Below, piece by piece: positions 8,000 to 18,743 of a stretch of 64,000 bases of DNA (the stretch's first letter is position 1; each line of letters begins with the position of its first letter). The notes under the pieces are model-generated. The model was not told the DNA's origin, searched no databases, and saw only the letters and a program-made list of their open reading frames with translations. Source of the DNA: Allonocardiopsis opalescens (GTDB lineage: Bacteria; Actinomycetota; Actinomycetes; Streptosporangiales; Streptosporangiaceae); the NCBI RefSeq assembly GCF_003002095.1, contig NZ_PVZC01000004.1:1-64000 (forward strand). Reading direction: 5' to 3'. The translations under genes and the position numbers were made by a program.

Positions 8000-8926
8000 T
8001 TGCGACTCGTCTTCGCGGGCACGCCCGAGGTGGCCCTGCCCGCCCTGGACGCCCTGCTCAAGTCCGACCACGAGGTGGCGGCCGTCGTCACCCGCCCCGA
8101 CGCGCCGGTGGGCCGGGGCCGCCACCTGGCCGCCAGCCCGGTCGCCGAACGCGCCGAGCAGGCCGGACTGGAGATCCTGAAGCCCGCTAAGGCCCGCGAC
8201 CCCGGGTTCCTGGACCGGCTGCGCGCGATCGCCCCCGACTGCTGCCCGGTGGTCGCCTACGGCGCGCTGCTGCCCCGCGCCGCCCTCGACATCCCCCGGC
8301 ACGGCTGGGTGAACCTGCACTTCTCGGTGCTGCCCGCCTGGCGCGGCGCCGCCCCGGTGCAGCACGCCGTGCTGCACGGCGACGACGTGACCGGCGCCTC
8401 CACCTTCGAGATCGAGGAGTCGCTGGACTCCGGCCCGGTCTACGGCGTCCTCACCGAGCCGGTGCGCCCGCGCGACACCAGCGGCGACCTCTTCGAGCGG
8501 CTGGCCCGCTCCGGCGCCGAACTGCTGGTCTCCACCCTCGACGGCATCGCCGCGGGCACACTGGAGCCGCGCCCGCAGCCCGCCGAGGGCGTCAGCCTCG
8601 CCCCCAAGCTCACCGTCGACGACGCCCGCGTCGACTGGACGGCCCCCGCCGTGCGCGTCGACCGCCTGGTGCGCGCCTGCACCCCGGCCCCCGGTGCCTG
8701 GACCACCTTCCGCGACACCCGCGTCAAGCTCGGCCCGGTGCTGCCGGTGCCTGACGCCGAGCCGCTGCCGCCGGGCGCGCTGCGCACCGCCGGCGGCCGC
8801 GCCCTGGTCGGCACCGGCACCCACCCGGTCGAACTGGGTGAGGTGCGGCCGCAGGGCAAGCGGCCGATGCCCGCCGCCGACTGGCTGCGCGGCGCCCGCC
8901 CGGCCGACGACGAGCGGATGGGGTGA
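8000..8926 (+). CDS. fmt: Methionyl-tRNA formyltransferase
   Basis: Transfers formyl from 10-formyl-THF to Met-tRNA(fMet) for translation initiation. The N-terminal Rossmann-like catalytic domain starts [19 protein letters not shown]. The signature [20 protein letters not shown] contains the catalytic Asn-His region, and [15 protein letters not shown] follows. The C-terminal tRNA-binding domain covers about residues 205-308. TTG at 8000 is the only start compatible with the domain and has AAAAGGAA about 9 bases upstream; it begins one base after the def stop. It overlaps rsmB by GTGA. Confidence 0.97.
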   Translation: MRLVFAGTPEVALPALDALLKSDHEVAAVVTRPDAPVGRGRHLAASPVAERAEQAGLEILKPAKARDPGFLDRLRAIAPDCCPVVAYGALLPRAALDIPRHGWVNLHFSVLPAWRGAAPVQHAVLHGDDVTGASTFEIEESLDSGPVYGVLTEPVRPRDTSGDLFERLARSGAELLVSTLDGIAAGTLEPRPQPAEGVSLAPKLTVDDARVDWTAPAVRVDRLVRACTPAPGAWTTFRDTRVKLGPVLPVPDAEPLPPGALRTAGGRALVGTGTHPVELGEVRPQGKRPMPAADWLRGARPADDERMG

Positions 8927-10383
8927 GCATGCCCTCCTCCCAGCGCCCCCGCCGCCCCGCCGGAGCGGGCCGGCCCACCGGCCGAGGCCGCACCGGCGGC
9001 CAGCCGCCGCGCGACCCCGCCCGCCGGGTCGCCTTCGACGTACTGCGCGCCGTCGACGACCGCGACGCCTACGCCAACCTGCTGCTGCCAGCCATGCTGA
9101 CCGACCGCCGCGTCTCCGGCCGCGACGCCGCCCTGGCCACCGAGCTGACCTACGGCACCCTGCGCGGCTCGGGCAGCTACGACGCCGTCCTCGACGCCTG
9201 CACCGACCGGCCGATCGGCTCCGTCGACGCGCCCGTGCGCGACGTGCTGCGCCTGGGCACCCACCAGCTGCTGGCCACCCGCATCCCGCCGCACGCCGCC
9301 GTCAGCGCCAGCGTCGACCTCGCCCGGCGCGTCGCCGGGGCGGGCCCGGCCCGCTTCGTCAACGCGGTGCTGCGCAAGGTCGCCGCCCGCGACCTCGCCG
9401 CCTGGCTGCGGATCGTCGCCCCCGACCCCGCCGCCGACCCCGTCGGCCACCTCGCGGTCACCCGCAGCCACCCCCGCTGGATCGTCACGGCGCTCGCCGA
9501 GGCGCTCGGCGACGACCTCGCCGCCCCCGACCCCGCGCACTCCGAGACGGCCAGGCTGCTGGCCGCCCACAACGAGCGGCCCGCCGTCACCCTGGTGGCC
9601 AAGCCGGGCCGCGCGCCGCAGGCCGAGCTGATCCAGTCCGGCGCGGTCGCCGCCCGCTACTCGCCGATCGGCGGCTACCTGCCCGAGGGCGACCCCCACG
9701 CCATCCCGGCGGTGCGCCAAGGCCGCGTCGCCGTGCAGGACGAGGCCAGCCAGCTGGTCGCGCTCACCCTCGCCGCCGCGCCGCTCGACGGCCCCGACCG
9801 GCGCTGGCTCGACCTGTGCGCCGGCCCCGGCGGCAAGGCGTCGGTGCTGGCCGGGCTGGCCGGGCAGCGCGACGCCCGGCTGCTGGCCGCCGAGATCCAG
9901 CCGCACCGCGCCGCGCTGGTGGCCGCGGCGGTGGCCCGCAGCGTCCGCGGCGCCGGACGCGCCCTGGTCGCCGACGGAACCCGCCCCGCCTGGGCCGACG
10001 CCGCCTTCGACCGCGTGCTGGTGGACGCCCCGTGCACCGGCCTTGGCGCGCTGCGCCGCCGCCCCGAGGCGCGCTGGCGCCGCACACCCGACGACCTCGC
10101 CACCCTCGTCCCGCTCCAGCGCCGGCTGCTGGCCCGCGCCCTGGACGCCGTGCGGCCCGGCGGCGTGGTCGCCTACGCCACCTGCTCGCCGCACCTGGAC
10201 GAGGGCCCGGGCGCGGTCGACGCGGTGCTCGCCGAGCGCTCCGACGCCACCGTGCTGGACGCCCGCGCGGCCCTCGCCGAGGTCGCGGCCGTCCCCGAGC
10301 TGCCGCCAGGCCCCCACGTGCAGTTCTGGCCGCACCGGCACGGCACGGACGCCCTGTTCCTGGCCCTGCTGCGCAGGAGCTGA
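8923..10383 (+). CDS. rsmB: RsmB-type 16S rRNA (cytosine-5) methyltransferase
   Basis: Methylates a cytosine of 16S rRNA (C967 in E. coli). The N-terminal NusB-like RNA-binding domain (residues about 25-170, [20 protein letters not shown]) is followed by the NOL1/NOP2/Sun methyltransferase domain with SAM loop [10 protein letters not shown], motif IV DAPCTG (release cysteine) and motif VI ATCS (catalytic cysteine). The basic first 20 residues are probably disordered. GTG 8923 overlaps the fmt stop; ATG 8929 is an equally likely start. def-fmt-rsmB order is widely conserved. Confidence 0.93.
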   Translation: MSMPSSQRPRRPAGAGRPTGRGRTGGQPPRDPARRVAFDVLRAVDDRDAYANLLLPAMLTDRRVSGRDAALATELTYGTLRGSGSYDAVLDACTDRPIGSVDAPVRDVLRLGTHQLLATRIPPHAAVSASVDLARRVAGAGPARFVNAVLRKVAARDLAAWLRIVAPDPAADPVGHLAVTRSHPRWIVTALAEALGDDLAAPDPAHSETARLLAAHNERPAVTLVAKPGRAPQAELIQSGAVAARYSPIGGYLPEGDPHAIPAVRQGRVAVQDEASQLVALTLAAAPLDGPDRRWLDLCAGPGGKASVLAGLAGQRDARLLAAEIQPHRAALVAAAVARSVRGAGRALVADGTRPAWADAAFDRVLVDAPCTGLGALRRRPEARWRRTPDDLATLVPLQRRLLARALDAVRPGGVVAYATCSPHLDEGPGAVDAVLAERSDATVLDARAALAEVAAVPELPPGPHVQFWPHRHGTDALFLALLRRS

Positions 10384-10414
10384 CCATCGGCGGCCCCGAC
10401 GGCCCCGGCGGGCC

Positions 10415-11296
10415 GTGCTGACCGCCCTGGTGGTGCGCGGGCTCGCCACCGGACCGTTCGCCGTCGCCCTGCGGCCGCTGACCGCGCTCGGCCCCGGCGA
10501 CGGCACGCCGTGGGCGCTCGCCCTGCTGCGCCGCGCCGCGCTCACCCGGCCGGGCCGCCCGGTGCCGCTGCCGGGCCGCACCGGCCACGGCCGGGCCCGC
10601 GCCGCCGAGGTCCTGGACGGCCTGGCCGTCGACATCGAGCTGGAGCACGCCCACGGCCGCTCGCGCACCCGCCTGCGCGCCGACGGGCCCGACGCCACCG
10701 AGGTGCGCGTCGTCCCCGGCTCCGACGCGCCGCCCGCCGCGCTGGCCGAGCGCGGCTGGAGCTTCGTGCGGGTGGCCGACGGCCGCATCGGCACAAGCGC
10801 CGCCCCCGACGAGCGGACCAAGACCTGCGCCCAGGTGCTCGCCGACCACGAGCGCGCCCCCGTGCGGCCGGTGCTGCGCTTCCCGCCGCCGCGCGACGAC
10901 CGGCCCGGCCGGCTGCGCGCCCAGGCGGAACTGTGGGCCGGCTACGTCGCCCGCCCCGACCCCGGCCGCCAGCCCGCGCTGCCCGGGATGCCCGCCGCGC
11001 CGCCGCCCGCCGCGCGCTTCCGCGGCCCCGGCCTGAACCGGCGCGTCCTGCTGCCCGCCAGCCTCGACCGCGGGTTCCGCCAGGCCCTCCCCGTGACGGT
11101 GGCGGGCCTGCTGGTCGCGCCGGGCGGGCTGCTGGTGGTGGGGCCCGACGCCGACGGCTCGGCCGGGCCCGAGGGCCCGGCGGCGCTGCGCCTGGGCGCC
11201 TTCCTGGCCCGGGTGGGAGCCGCCCGCGTGCAGGTGGTGCTGGCCACCGCCGAGCCGCACCTGGTGGCCGGCCTGCGCATCCCGCCGCCCCGCTAG
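10415..11296 (+). CDS. Hypothetical protein, 293 aa
   Basis: No domain is recognised. The predicted protein has an N-terminal region of strands and helices (LTALVVRGLATGPFAVALRP), a charged middle with VADGRIGTSAAPDERTK, and a C-terminal hydrophobic-strand region ending LVAGLRIPPPR. There is no signal peptide. GTG at 10415 follows GGCGGGCC, 31 bases after the rsmB stop, so it is probably in the def-fmt-rsmB transcript. A GGGTGCG/CGCACCC inverted repeat (11300-11328) after its stop could be a weak terminator. A translation-related role is suggested only by position. Confidence 0.75.
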   Translation: MLTALVVRGLATGPFAVALRPLTALGPGDGTPWALALLRRAALTRPGRPVPLPGRTGHGRARAAEVLDGLAVDIELEHAHGRSRTRLRADGPDATEVRVVPGSDAPPAALAERGWSFVRVADGRIGTSAAPDERTKTCAQVLADHERAPVRPVLRFPPPRDDRPGRLRAQAELWAGYVARPDPGRQPALPGMPAAPPPAARFRGPGLNRRVLLPASLDRGFRQALPVTVAGLLVAPGGLLVVGPDADGSAGPEGPAALRLGAFLARVGAARVQVVLATAEPHLVAGLRIPPPR

Positions 11297-11351
11297 CGCG
11301 GGTGCGTCCGGGGCGGTGCGGCGCACCCGGTGGCCGTAGACTCGCCTCGAC

Positions 11352-12023
11352 ATGGCTGCTCAGATCTCACCCAGCATCCTCTCCGCCGACTTCGCGCGCC
11401 TCGCCGACGAGGCGGCCGCCGTGGCCGACTCCGCCGACTGGCTGCACGTCGACGTGATGGACAACCACTTCGTCCCCAACCTCACCCTCGGCCTGCCGGT
11501 GGTGGAGAGCCTGCGCCGCGCCGCCGCGCTGCCGCTCGACTGCCACCTGATGATCGCCGAGCCCGACCGCTTCGCGCCCGACTACGCCGAGGCGGGCGCC
11601 GGGAGCGTGACCATCCACGCCGAGGCCAGCCGCGCGCCGGTGCGCACCCTGCGCGCCATCCGCGCCGCCGGGGCGCGCGCCGGCCTGGCGCTGAACCCCG
11701 GCACCCCGGTCGACGGCGTCGCCGACCTGCTCGGCGAGGTCGACATGCTGCTGCTGATGACCGTCGAGCCCGGCTTCGGCGGCCAGAGCTTCCTGGACAT
11801 GGTGCTGCCCAAGATCCGCCGCGCCCGCGAGCTGGTGCGCAAGAGCGGTCTTGACGTCTGGCTCCAGGTCGACGGCGGTGTGGCGGAGTCCACCATCGAG
11901 CGCTGCGCCGAGGCGGGCGCCGACGTGTTCGTCGCCGGATCGGCCGTGTACGGCGCCGACGACCCCGGCGCGGCAGTGCGGCACCTGCGCGAACTGGCCG
12001 AGGGCGCCGCACGCGGGGAATAG
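11352..12023 (+). CDS. rpe: Ribulose-phosphate 3-epimerase
   Basis: Interconverts ribulose-5-phosphate and xylulose-5-phosphate in the pentose phosphate pathway; ribulose-5-phosphate is also a riboflavin precursor, which fits its place ahead of the rib operon. TIM-barrel motifs are complete: [22 protein letters not shown] (metal/catalytic Asp), [19 protein letters not shown] and LQVDGGV with a second catalytic Asp, plus phosphate-binding VAGSAVY. The 223-residue length is normal. A TAGACT hexamer (11337-11342) nine bases upstream of the ATG suggests a very short leader. Confidence 0.97.
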   Translation: MAAQISPSILSADFARLADEAAAVADSADWLHVDVMDNHFVPNLTLGLPVVESLRRAAALPLDCHLMIAEPDRFAPDYAEAGAGSVTIHAEASRAPVRTLRAIRAAGARAGLALNPGTPVDGVADLLGEVDMLLLMTVEPGFGGQSFLDMVLPKIRRARELVRKSGLDVWLQVDGGVAESTIERCAEAGADVFVAGSAVYGADDPGAAVRHLRELAEGAARGE

Positions 12024-12114
12024 CCCGCGTGGCACACTGGGTTGCCAGAAGCGGGAGGCGCGCCATGCCCGGCGCACCGCCCGAGAACCGACCAGACCCC
12101 CGCACGGCGGGGGA

Positions 12115-12280
12115 GTACCTGTGCTCCGTGACTCGGTGCAAGTCCGAACCGGCGGTACGCGCGGCGCCCGGCCTGCGGGCGGCGCGCACAGTCCGCGACC
12201 CGGCCGAAGCCATCGGCCGGTGAATCCGGCGAAATTCCGGAACCGACGGTGAAAGTCCGGATGGGAGGCGGCACGGGAGT
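12115..12280 (+). promoter_or_regulatory. FMN riboswitch (RFN element)
   Basis: The conserved RFN core is readable in order: AACCGGCGGT (12147-12156), AGTCCGCGACC (12190-12200), GAAATTCCGGAACCGACGGT (12231-12250) and GAAAGTCCGGATGGGAG (12251-12267). A closing P1 pairs GTGCTCC near 12121 with GGAG...GCAC near 12264-12274. It senses FMN and controls the ribE-ribM-ribBA-ribH operon. The variable P3 stem here is long and GC-rich. Confidence 0.95.
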
Positions 12281-12285
12281 GTGGC

Positions 12286-12327
12286 CGGCCGCCTTCGCGC
12301 GGCCGCTCGACGCCATGCTTTTCTTCT
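12286..12327 (+). terminator. Terminator-like hairpin, likely riboswitch expression platform
   Basis: CGGCCGC (12286-12292) pairs perfectly with GCGGCCG (12299-12305) around a six-base loop, and the T-rich tract CTTTTCTTCT follows at 12318-12327. A T-rich stretch is rare in this sequence, and the position just after the aptamer fits FMN-dependent transcription termination. Confidence 0.6.
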
Positions 12328-12330
12328 CGC

Positions 12331-12368
12331 CACCCCGGAGCCGAGCCCAGTAACGGGAGCCCGGGGTG
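12331..12368 (+). repeat. Second stem-loop in the rib leader
   Basis: CACCCCGG (12331-12338) is exactly complementary to CCGGGGTG (12361-12368), with a possible inner pairing GAGCCC/GGGAGC. It lies between the terminator-like hairpin and ribE, about 87 bases before the start, and could be an additional regulatory or processing structure. Confidence 0.5.
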
Positions 12369-12454
12369 TCCCTCACCGCCACCGCGTCCGTCGCGGTCCG
12401 CCCCCGCGCGCTCCCGGCCCGGCCCACCCGCCGACCCAGCCGAGGAGAGCACTG

Positions 12455-13066
12455 ATGTTCACCGGAATCGTCGAAGAACTGGGCACCCTCACCTCCATCG
12501 TCCCGGCCGGCGACGGCGGCGAGTCGGCGCTACTGGCCATCGAGGGCCCGCTGGTGGCCCAGGACGCCGTGCACGGCGCCTCCATCGCGGTGAACGGCGT
12601 CTGCCTCACCGTCGTCACCGCCGACGCCGCCGGCTTCACCGCCGACGCGATGGCCGAGACGATGCGCCGCTCCAACCTGGGCGCGCTCGAACCGGGGGCG
12701 CCGGTGAACCTGGAACGGCCGCTGCGCATGGGCGACCGTCTCGGCGGCCACCTGGTGCAGGGCCACGTCGACGGCGTCGGCACCATCCTGCGCCGCGAGA
12801 GCGCCGACCGCTGGGACGCCGTCGAGATCGGCCTGCCGCCCGACCTTGCCAGGTACGTGGTGGAGAAGGGCTCCATCGCCGTCGACGGCGTCAGCCTCAC
12901 CGTCACCGCCGTCGGCGACGACCGCTTCGGGGTCGGGCTCATCCCGACCACGCTCGAACTCACCACCCTGGGCCGCAAGGGCGCCGGCGACACCGTCAAC
13001 CTGGAGGTCGACGTGATGGGCAAGTACGTCGAGCGGCTGGCCGCGCACACGGCGGCCCCGCGATGA
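12455..13066 (+). CDS. ribE: Riboflavin synthase (alpha subunit)
   Basis: Dismutates two 6,7-dimethyl-8-ribityllumazines to riboflavin. Two tandem lumazine-binding barrels are visible: [12 protein letters not shown] with VNGVCLTVV and [12 protein letters not shown] in the first, and [14 protein letters not shown] with [11 protein letters not shown] in the second. The 203-residue length is typical. The ATG has GAGGAGAG eight bases upstream. It is the first gene after the FMN riboswitch and overlaps ribM by ATGA. In Streptomyces literature the same position is called ribB (ribBMAH). Confidence 0.97.
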   Translation: MFTGIVEELGTLTSIVPAGDGGESALLAIEGPLVAQDAVHGASIAVNGVCLTVVTADAAGFTADAMAETMRRSNLGALEPGAPVNLERPLRMGDRLGGHLVQGHVDGVGTILRRESADRWDAVEIGLPPDLARYVVEKGSIAVDGVSLTVTAVGDDRFGVGLIPTTLELTTLGRKGAGDTVNLEVDVMGKYVERLAAHTAAPR

Positions 13067-13748
13067 CCGGCTGGCTGGACTGGGCGCAGGCGGGCTTCGA
13101 CCTCTTCGGCGAGCGGGTCCGCTGGGCCGACCTCCTCGGCAACGCCGGCGCGCTCGGCGCCGTGTGGCTGGCGAGCCGGCGCACCGTGTGGACCTGGCCG
13201 GTGCAGCTGGTCGGCGCGGTGCTGCTGCTCGCGGTCTCCATCGACGTCGGCTTCGTCGGCAACGCGCTGAAGAACGCCATGGTCGCGGTGCTGGTCTGCT
13301 ACGGCTGGTGGAAGTGGACCCGGGGCATCCGCGACGAGGGCGAGGTGCGGGTGCGGCCCGGCACCGCGCGCGAGCGGCTGGCGCTGGGCGCGCTCGCCCT
13401 CGTAGGCACCCTCGCCGTCGCGGCGCTGCTGCACTACACCGGCCAGTCCTGGGCGCCGCTGTTCGACGCCTTCATCTTCGTCGGCAGCGTCGCGGCCACC
13501 ATCGCGCTCAGCCGGGGCCTGATGGAGTTCTGGCTGGTCTGGATCGCCGTCGACCTCGTCGGCGTGCCGATGGCGGTGCACTCCGGCCTGTGGGTAACGG
13601 CCGCGGTGTACAGCCTCTTCCTCGTACTGTGCCTGTCCGGGCTGCGCACCTGGACGCGCCGGTACCGCGACGACCAGGCCGCGCGGGCGACCACGCCGGG
13701 CGCCGCGACAGGGACAACGGCCGCCCACGGGGCCGAAGGGGGAACCGC

Positions 13749-13752
<4 letters not shown>
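13063..13752 (+). CDS. ribM: RibM/PnuX-type riboflavin transporter (PnuC family)
   Basis: This 229-residue membrane protein has about six to seven hydrophobic segments between residues 25 and 205 (for example [20 protein letters not shown] and [20 protein letters not shown]) and a hydrophilic C-terminal tail. The [11 protein letters not shown] and ALKNAM...YGWWKW elements match the PnuC fold. In actinobacteria PnuC-like proteins inside FMN-riboswitch operons are energy-independent riboflavin uptake facilitators. It overlaps ribE and ribBA by ATGA at both ends, so all are translated from one message. Confidence 0.9.
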
Positions 13753-15604
<1,852 letters not shown>

Positions 15605-15648
15605 CCCGTCCCGCCGGCCGGCGCCCGAACGGACCAGGGAGAACCCGC

Positions 15649-16110
15649 GTGACCGCGCCGATCCAGCCCCCGACGCTCCCGGTCGTCTGGCGCCCCCGCC
15701 GCGCCAGGACCGTGCCGCGCGCCATGGCCGTGGTGGTCAACATCGCCACCATCGGCCTCGCCGCCGCGCTGCCCGGCAGCTGGATGCTCTCGGACCGGCT
15801 TATGATGATCGCCCTCGGCGTCCTGATCGGCGCCGGCCTGCTCTTCCTCACCCGCCCCAAGATCGTCGGCGAGGAGCACCGCCTCATCGTGGTGAACATC
15901 GTCCGCACCCGCGTGCTTGACTGGGCCGAGATCGTGCACATCTCCATGCGCGAAGGCGAGCCCTGGCCCACCCTGGACCTCGCCGACGGCAGCACCCTGG
16001 CCGCCATGGGCATCCAGAGCAGCGACGGCGACCACGCCCTGCGCCAGCTCACCGAGCTCCGCGCCGCCGTCACCGCCAAGGGCGAGGCCGGCGAACCGGA
16101 CGGGGCGTGA
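15649..16110 (+). CDS. PH domain-containing membrane protein
   Basis: The 153-residue protein has two adjacent hydrophobic segments (about residues 25-65, AMAVVVNIATIGLAAALPGS and MIALGVLIGAGLLFL) and then a bacterial PH-like strand-rich domain with VVNIVRTRVLDWAEIVHISM. Such proteins follow ribH in many actinobacteria, often separated by hisE-hisG; those two are absent here. GTG at 15649 has CAGGGAGAA about 7 bases upstream, and the 44-base gap from ribH suggests co-transcription. The function is unknown. Confidence 0.8.
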   Translation: MTAPIQPPTLPVVWRPRRARTVPRAMAVVVNIATIGLAAALPGSWMLSDRLMMIALGVLIGAGLLFLTRPKIVGEEHRLIVVNIVRTRVLDWAEIVHISMREGEPWPTLDLADGSTLAAMGIQSSDGDHALRQLTELRAAVTAKGEAGEPDGA

Positions 16111-16175
16111 GCGGGGACCGCGTCGGGAGATCCGAACCCATCGCGGCGCGGTCTCCGAGCTCGTATCCAGAGGGC

Positions 16176-16409
16176 ATGGCACAGACCGTCATCCGACTCA
16201 CGGCCAGAATCTGGCGTGAGGACGACAGCTTCGTCTCCTTCTGCCCAGAACTCGGGGTCGCCAGCTGTGGTGACAGCTATGACCACGCTCGCGAGATGTT
16301 GCAGGAAGCGGTCGAGCTGTATCTGGAGGACATGGACGTCGAGGAGATCCTCAACCAGGTCCATCCTGAAGCAGCGGCCTTCCCGCTCGATGTGAAGATT
16401 CCAGCGTGA
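16176..16409 (+). CDS. hicB: HicB-like antitoxin
   Basis: This 77-residue protein starts MAQTVIRLTARIWREDDSFV and carries the HicB fold: FCPELGVASCGDSYDHAREM followed by the helix LQEAVELYLEDMD. It should neutralise the adjacent HicA ribonuclease by blocking its active site; no C-terminal DNA-binding domain is visible, so autoregulation may be through the complex. ATG 16176 is preferred over an upstream GTG at 16107 because the fold begins there and AGAGGG lies just upstream. Base composition is visibly less GC-rich than the neighbours, consistent with acquisition. It overlaps hicA by GTGA. Confidence 0.9.
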   Translation: MAQTVIRLTARIWREDDSFVSFCPELGVASCGDSYDHAREMLQEAVELYLEDMDVEEILNQVHPEAAAFPLDVKIPA

Positions 16410-16627
16410 ATCCGAGCCGATATCCACGGATCTCCGGACCGAAGCTGGTGAAGATACTGGAGCACCTCGGATTCGAGCGGCGTGGTGGCAAGGGCAGCCA
16501 CACCAAGATGCGCAAGGGCACGCTGGTCGTCGTCGTACCGCACGCACGCGAGCTTCCTGTCGGGACGCCCGCGGCAACCCTCAAGCAGGCGGATCTCACC
16601 CCCGAACGACTGCGGGAACTCGACTGA
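16406..16627 (+). CDS. hicA: HicA-like mRNA interferase toxin
   Basis: The 73-residue double-stranded RNA-binding-like fold has the family motif GGKGSHTKMRKG with the catalytic histidine, followed by the strand TLVVVVPHARELPVGT and the helix that packs against HicB. It would cleave mRNA in a ribosome-independent way when free. The gene follows hicB with a GTGA overlap; antitoxin-first order is the reverse of E. coli hicAB but common elsewhere. The active site is intact, so the pair is probably functional. Confidence 0.92.
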   Translation: MNPSRYPRISGPKLVKILEHLGFERRGGKGSHTKMRKGTLVVVVPHARELPVGTPAATLKQADLTPERLRELD

Positions 16628-16653
16628 CTTCCAGCCTTACGTAATCTGAAGCC

Positions 16654-17583
16654 ATGCGCGAGCGGTCGGCGGAGACGGCGTCCCCCGAGGGATTGGCGCG
16701 GGCGTTGGAAGCGCGCGGCTACCTCGCGGACGAAGGGCTCGCCACGGCCGCCTTCCTCGGGTTGGAGATGGCCCGGCCGCTGTTCCTGGAGGGCGACGCC
16801 GGGGTCGGCAAGACGGCCCTGGCGGCGGCGCTGGCCGAGGTGCTGGGCTCGGAGCTGATCCGGCTCCAGTGCTACGAGGGCATCGACGCCGCGCAGGCGC
16901 TCTACGACTGGGACTACCCCCGCCAGCTGCTGCACCTGCGGGCGGCCGAGGCGGGCGGCGCGGCCGATCCGGCGCGGCTGGAGGCCGAGCTGTACGACCG
17001 CAGGTTCCTCACCGCGCGGCCGCTGCTGCGCGCGCTGGAGGCGGGCACCGACCCGGCCGCCCCGCCGGTGCTGCTCATCGACGAGGTCGACCGCGCCGAC
17101 GACGAGTTCGACGCCTTCCTGCTCGAAGTGCTCTCCGACTTCAGCATCTCCGTGCCGGAGCTGGGCACGATCCGAGCCGCGGTGCCGCCGCTGGTCGTGC
17201 TCACCTCCAACCGCACCCGCGAGGTGCACGACGCGCTGAAGCGCCGCTGCCTCTACCACTGGCTGCCGCACCCGGGCTTCGAGCGCGAACTCGCGATCAT
17301 CCGCCGCCGCCTGCCCGGCGCCGCCGAGCGGCTGGCACGCGAGGTGGCCCGCGCCGCGCAGCGGCTGCGCGACCCCGACGCCCTCGGCGGCGAGCTGATC
17401 AAGCCGCCCGGCGTCGCCGAGAGCCTGGACTGGACCGAGGCGCTGCACCGGCTAGGGGCCCGGCACCTCGACGCCGACCGCGCCGCCCGCACCCTGGGCG
17501 CCGTCGCGAAGTATCGCGAGGACCACGAACTGCTGCGCGCCCGCCTCAGCGAGCTGATCGGCGCCGCCGGGACGGCGCCGTGA
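16654..17583 (+). CDS. MoxR/CoxD-type AAA+ ATPase
   Basis: The 309-residue AAA+ protein has Walker A GDAGVGKTAL (about residues 48-57), Walker B VLLIDEVDRAD and sensor 1 VLTSNRTREVHDALKRRCL, matching the CoxD subgroup that works with a VWA-domain CoxE partner in maturing molybdenum hydroxylases such as CO or xanthine dehydrogenase. A TAATCT hexamer (16642-16647) lies six bases before the ATG, suggesting a leaderless promoter overlapping the palindrome TTACGTAA. It overlaps the next gene by GTGA. Confidence 0.9.
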   Translation: MRERSAETASPEGLARALEARGYLADEGLATAAFLGLEMARPLFLEGDAGVGKTALAAALAEVLGSELIRLQCYEGIDAAQALYDWDYPRQLLHLRAAEAGGAADPARLEAELYDRRFLTARPLLRALEAGTDPAAPPVLLIDEVDRADDEFDAFLLEVLSDFSISVPELGTIRAAVPPLVVLTSNRTREVHDALKRRCLYHWLPHPGFERELAIIRRRLPGAAERLAREVARAAQRLRDPDALGGELIKPPGVAESLDWTEALHRLGARHLDADRAARTLGAVAKYREDHELLRARLSELIGAAGTAP

Positions 17584-18743
17584 CCCTCCGGCCCGGCCCC
17601 GCCGCCGACGCGGCGAACCGTCCCGACGCCCCCGACGTGGTGGCCGCGGTGGCGGGCTTCGCGCGGGTGCTGCGGGCGGCCGGGGTGGCGGCCGACGCAG
17701 GGCGGGTGCAGGCGCTGGTGGCGGCGCTGGACCGGCTCGGGGCGGGCGACGCGCGGCGGGTGTACTGGGCCGGGCGGCTCACCCTGTGCGCCGGGCCCGG
17801 CGACCTCGACCGCTACGACCGCTGCTTCGCCGCCTACTTCGGCGGCCGGGCGCTCCGCGTCCCGCCGTCCCCGCCGCGCCCGGCCGCGCGCCGCGCGGCC
17901 GCCGCGCTCGCCTTCGCCCTGCCGCCGGACGGCGCCGGCGGCAGGGCGGGCGGCGCCACCGCGCGCAGCGCGGTCAGCGAGGCCGAGGTGCTGCGCACCG
18001 CCGACATCCGCCGCCTCGGCCCCGAGCAGCGCGCCCAGCTGTACCGGCTGCTCGCCGCGATGGCCGCCGGGCGCCCCACCCGGCCCTCGCGCCGCCGCGC
18101 CCCGTCCCGGCGCGGCGCCGTGGACCCCGGCCGCACCCTGCGGGCCGCGCTGCGCAACGGCGGCGAGACGATCCGGCTGCGGCGCCGCAGCCGCACCGAG
18201 CGGCCGCGCCGGGTGGTGCTGCTGCTCGACGTCAGCGGCTCCATGGCGCCCTACGCGGGCGCCCTGCTCCGGTTCGGCTACGCCCTCGCGCGGTCCCACC
18301 CCGGCCACACCGAGGTCTTCAGCGTCGGCACCCGGCTGACCCGGCTCACCCGCGCCCTCGGCGGCCGCGAGCCCGACGCCGCGATGGCGGCGGTGTCGGC
18401 CGCGATCCCCGACTGGAGCGGCGGCACCCGGCTGGGCGGCGAGCTGAAGGAGTTCCTGGACCGCTACGGCCGGCGCGGCATGGCCAGGGGCGCCACCGTG
18501 GTGGTCTGCTCCGACGGCTGGGAGCGCGGCGACGCAGCACCGCTCGGTGTCCAGATGGCCCGGCTGTCGCGGCTCGCGCACCGGGTGGTGTGGTGCAATC
18601 CGCACCGCGGCCAGGCCGGCTACCGGCCGCTGGCGGCCGGGATGCGCGCCGCGCTGCCGTATGTGGACACCTTCGTCGCCGGGCACAGCCTGGCGGCGCT
18701 GCAAGAGCTGGCAACAGTGATCATCGGAGGCCGCCGTGCGTGA
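17580..18743 (+). CDS. CoxE-like von Willebrand factor A domain protein
   Basis: The 387-residue protein has a helical N-terminal region, an Arg-rich linker (about 160-185) and a C-terminal VWA domain with the MIDAS start LLLDVSGSM. VWA proteins of the CoxE family partner MoxR ATPases to remodel or load metal cofactors into molybdenum hydroxylases. GTG at 17580 overlaps the ATPase stop, and the 3' end overlaps the XdhC start by eight bases, so the three genes form a tight operon. Confidence 0.9.
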   Translation: MTLRPGPAADAANRPDAPDVVAAVAGFARVLRAAGVAADAGRVQALVAALDRLGAGDARRVYWAGRLTLCAGPGDLDRYDRCFAAYFGGRALRVPPSPPRPAARRAAAALAFALPPDGAGGRAGGATARSAVSEAEVLRTADIRRLGPEQRAQLYRLLAAMAAGRPTRPSRRRAPSRRGAVDPGRTLRAALRNGGETIRLRRRSRTERPRRVVLLLDVSGSMAPYAGALLRFGYALARSHPGHTEVFSVGTRLTRLTRALGGREPDAAMAAVSAAIPDWSGGTRLGGELKEFLDRYGRRGMARGATVVVCSDGWERGDAAPLGVQMARLSRLAHRVVWCNPHRGQAGYRPLAAGMRAALPYVDTFVAGHSLAALQELATVIIGGRRA

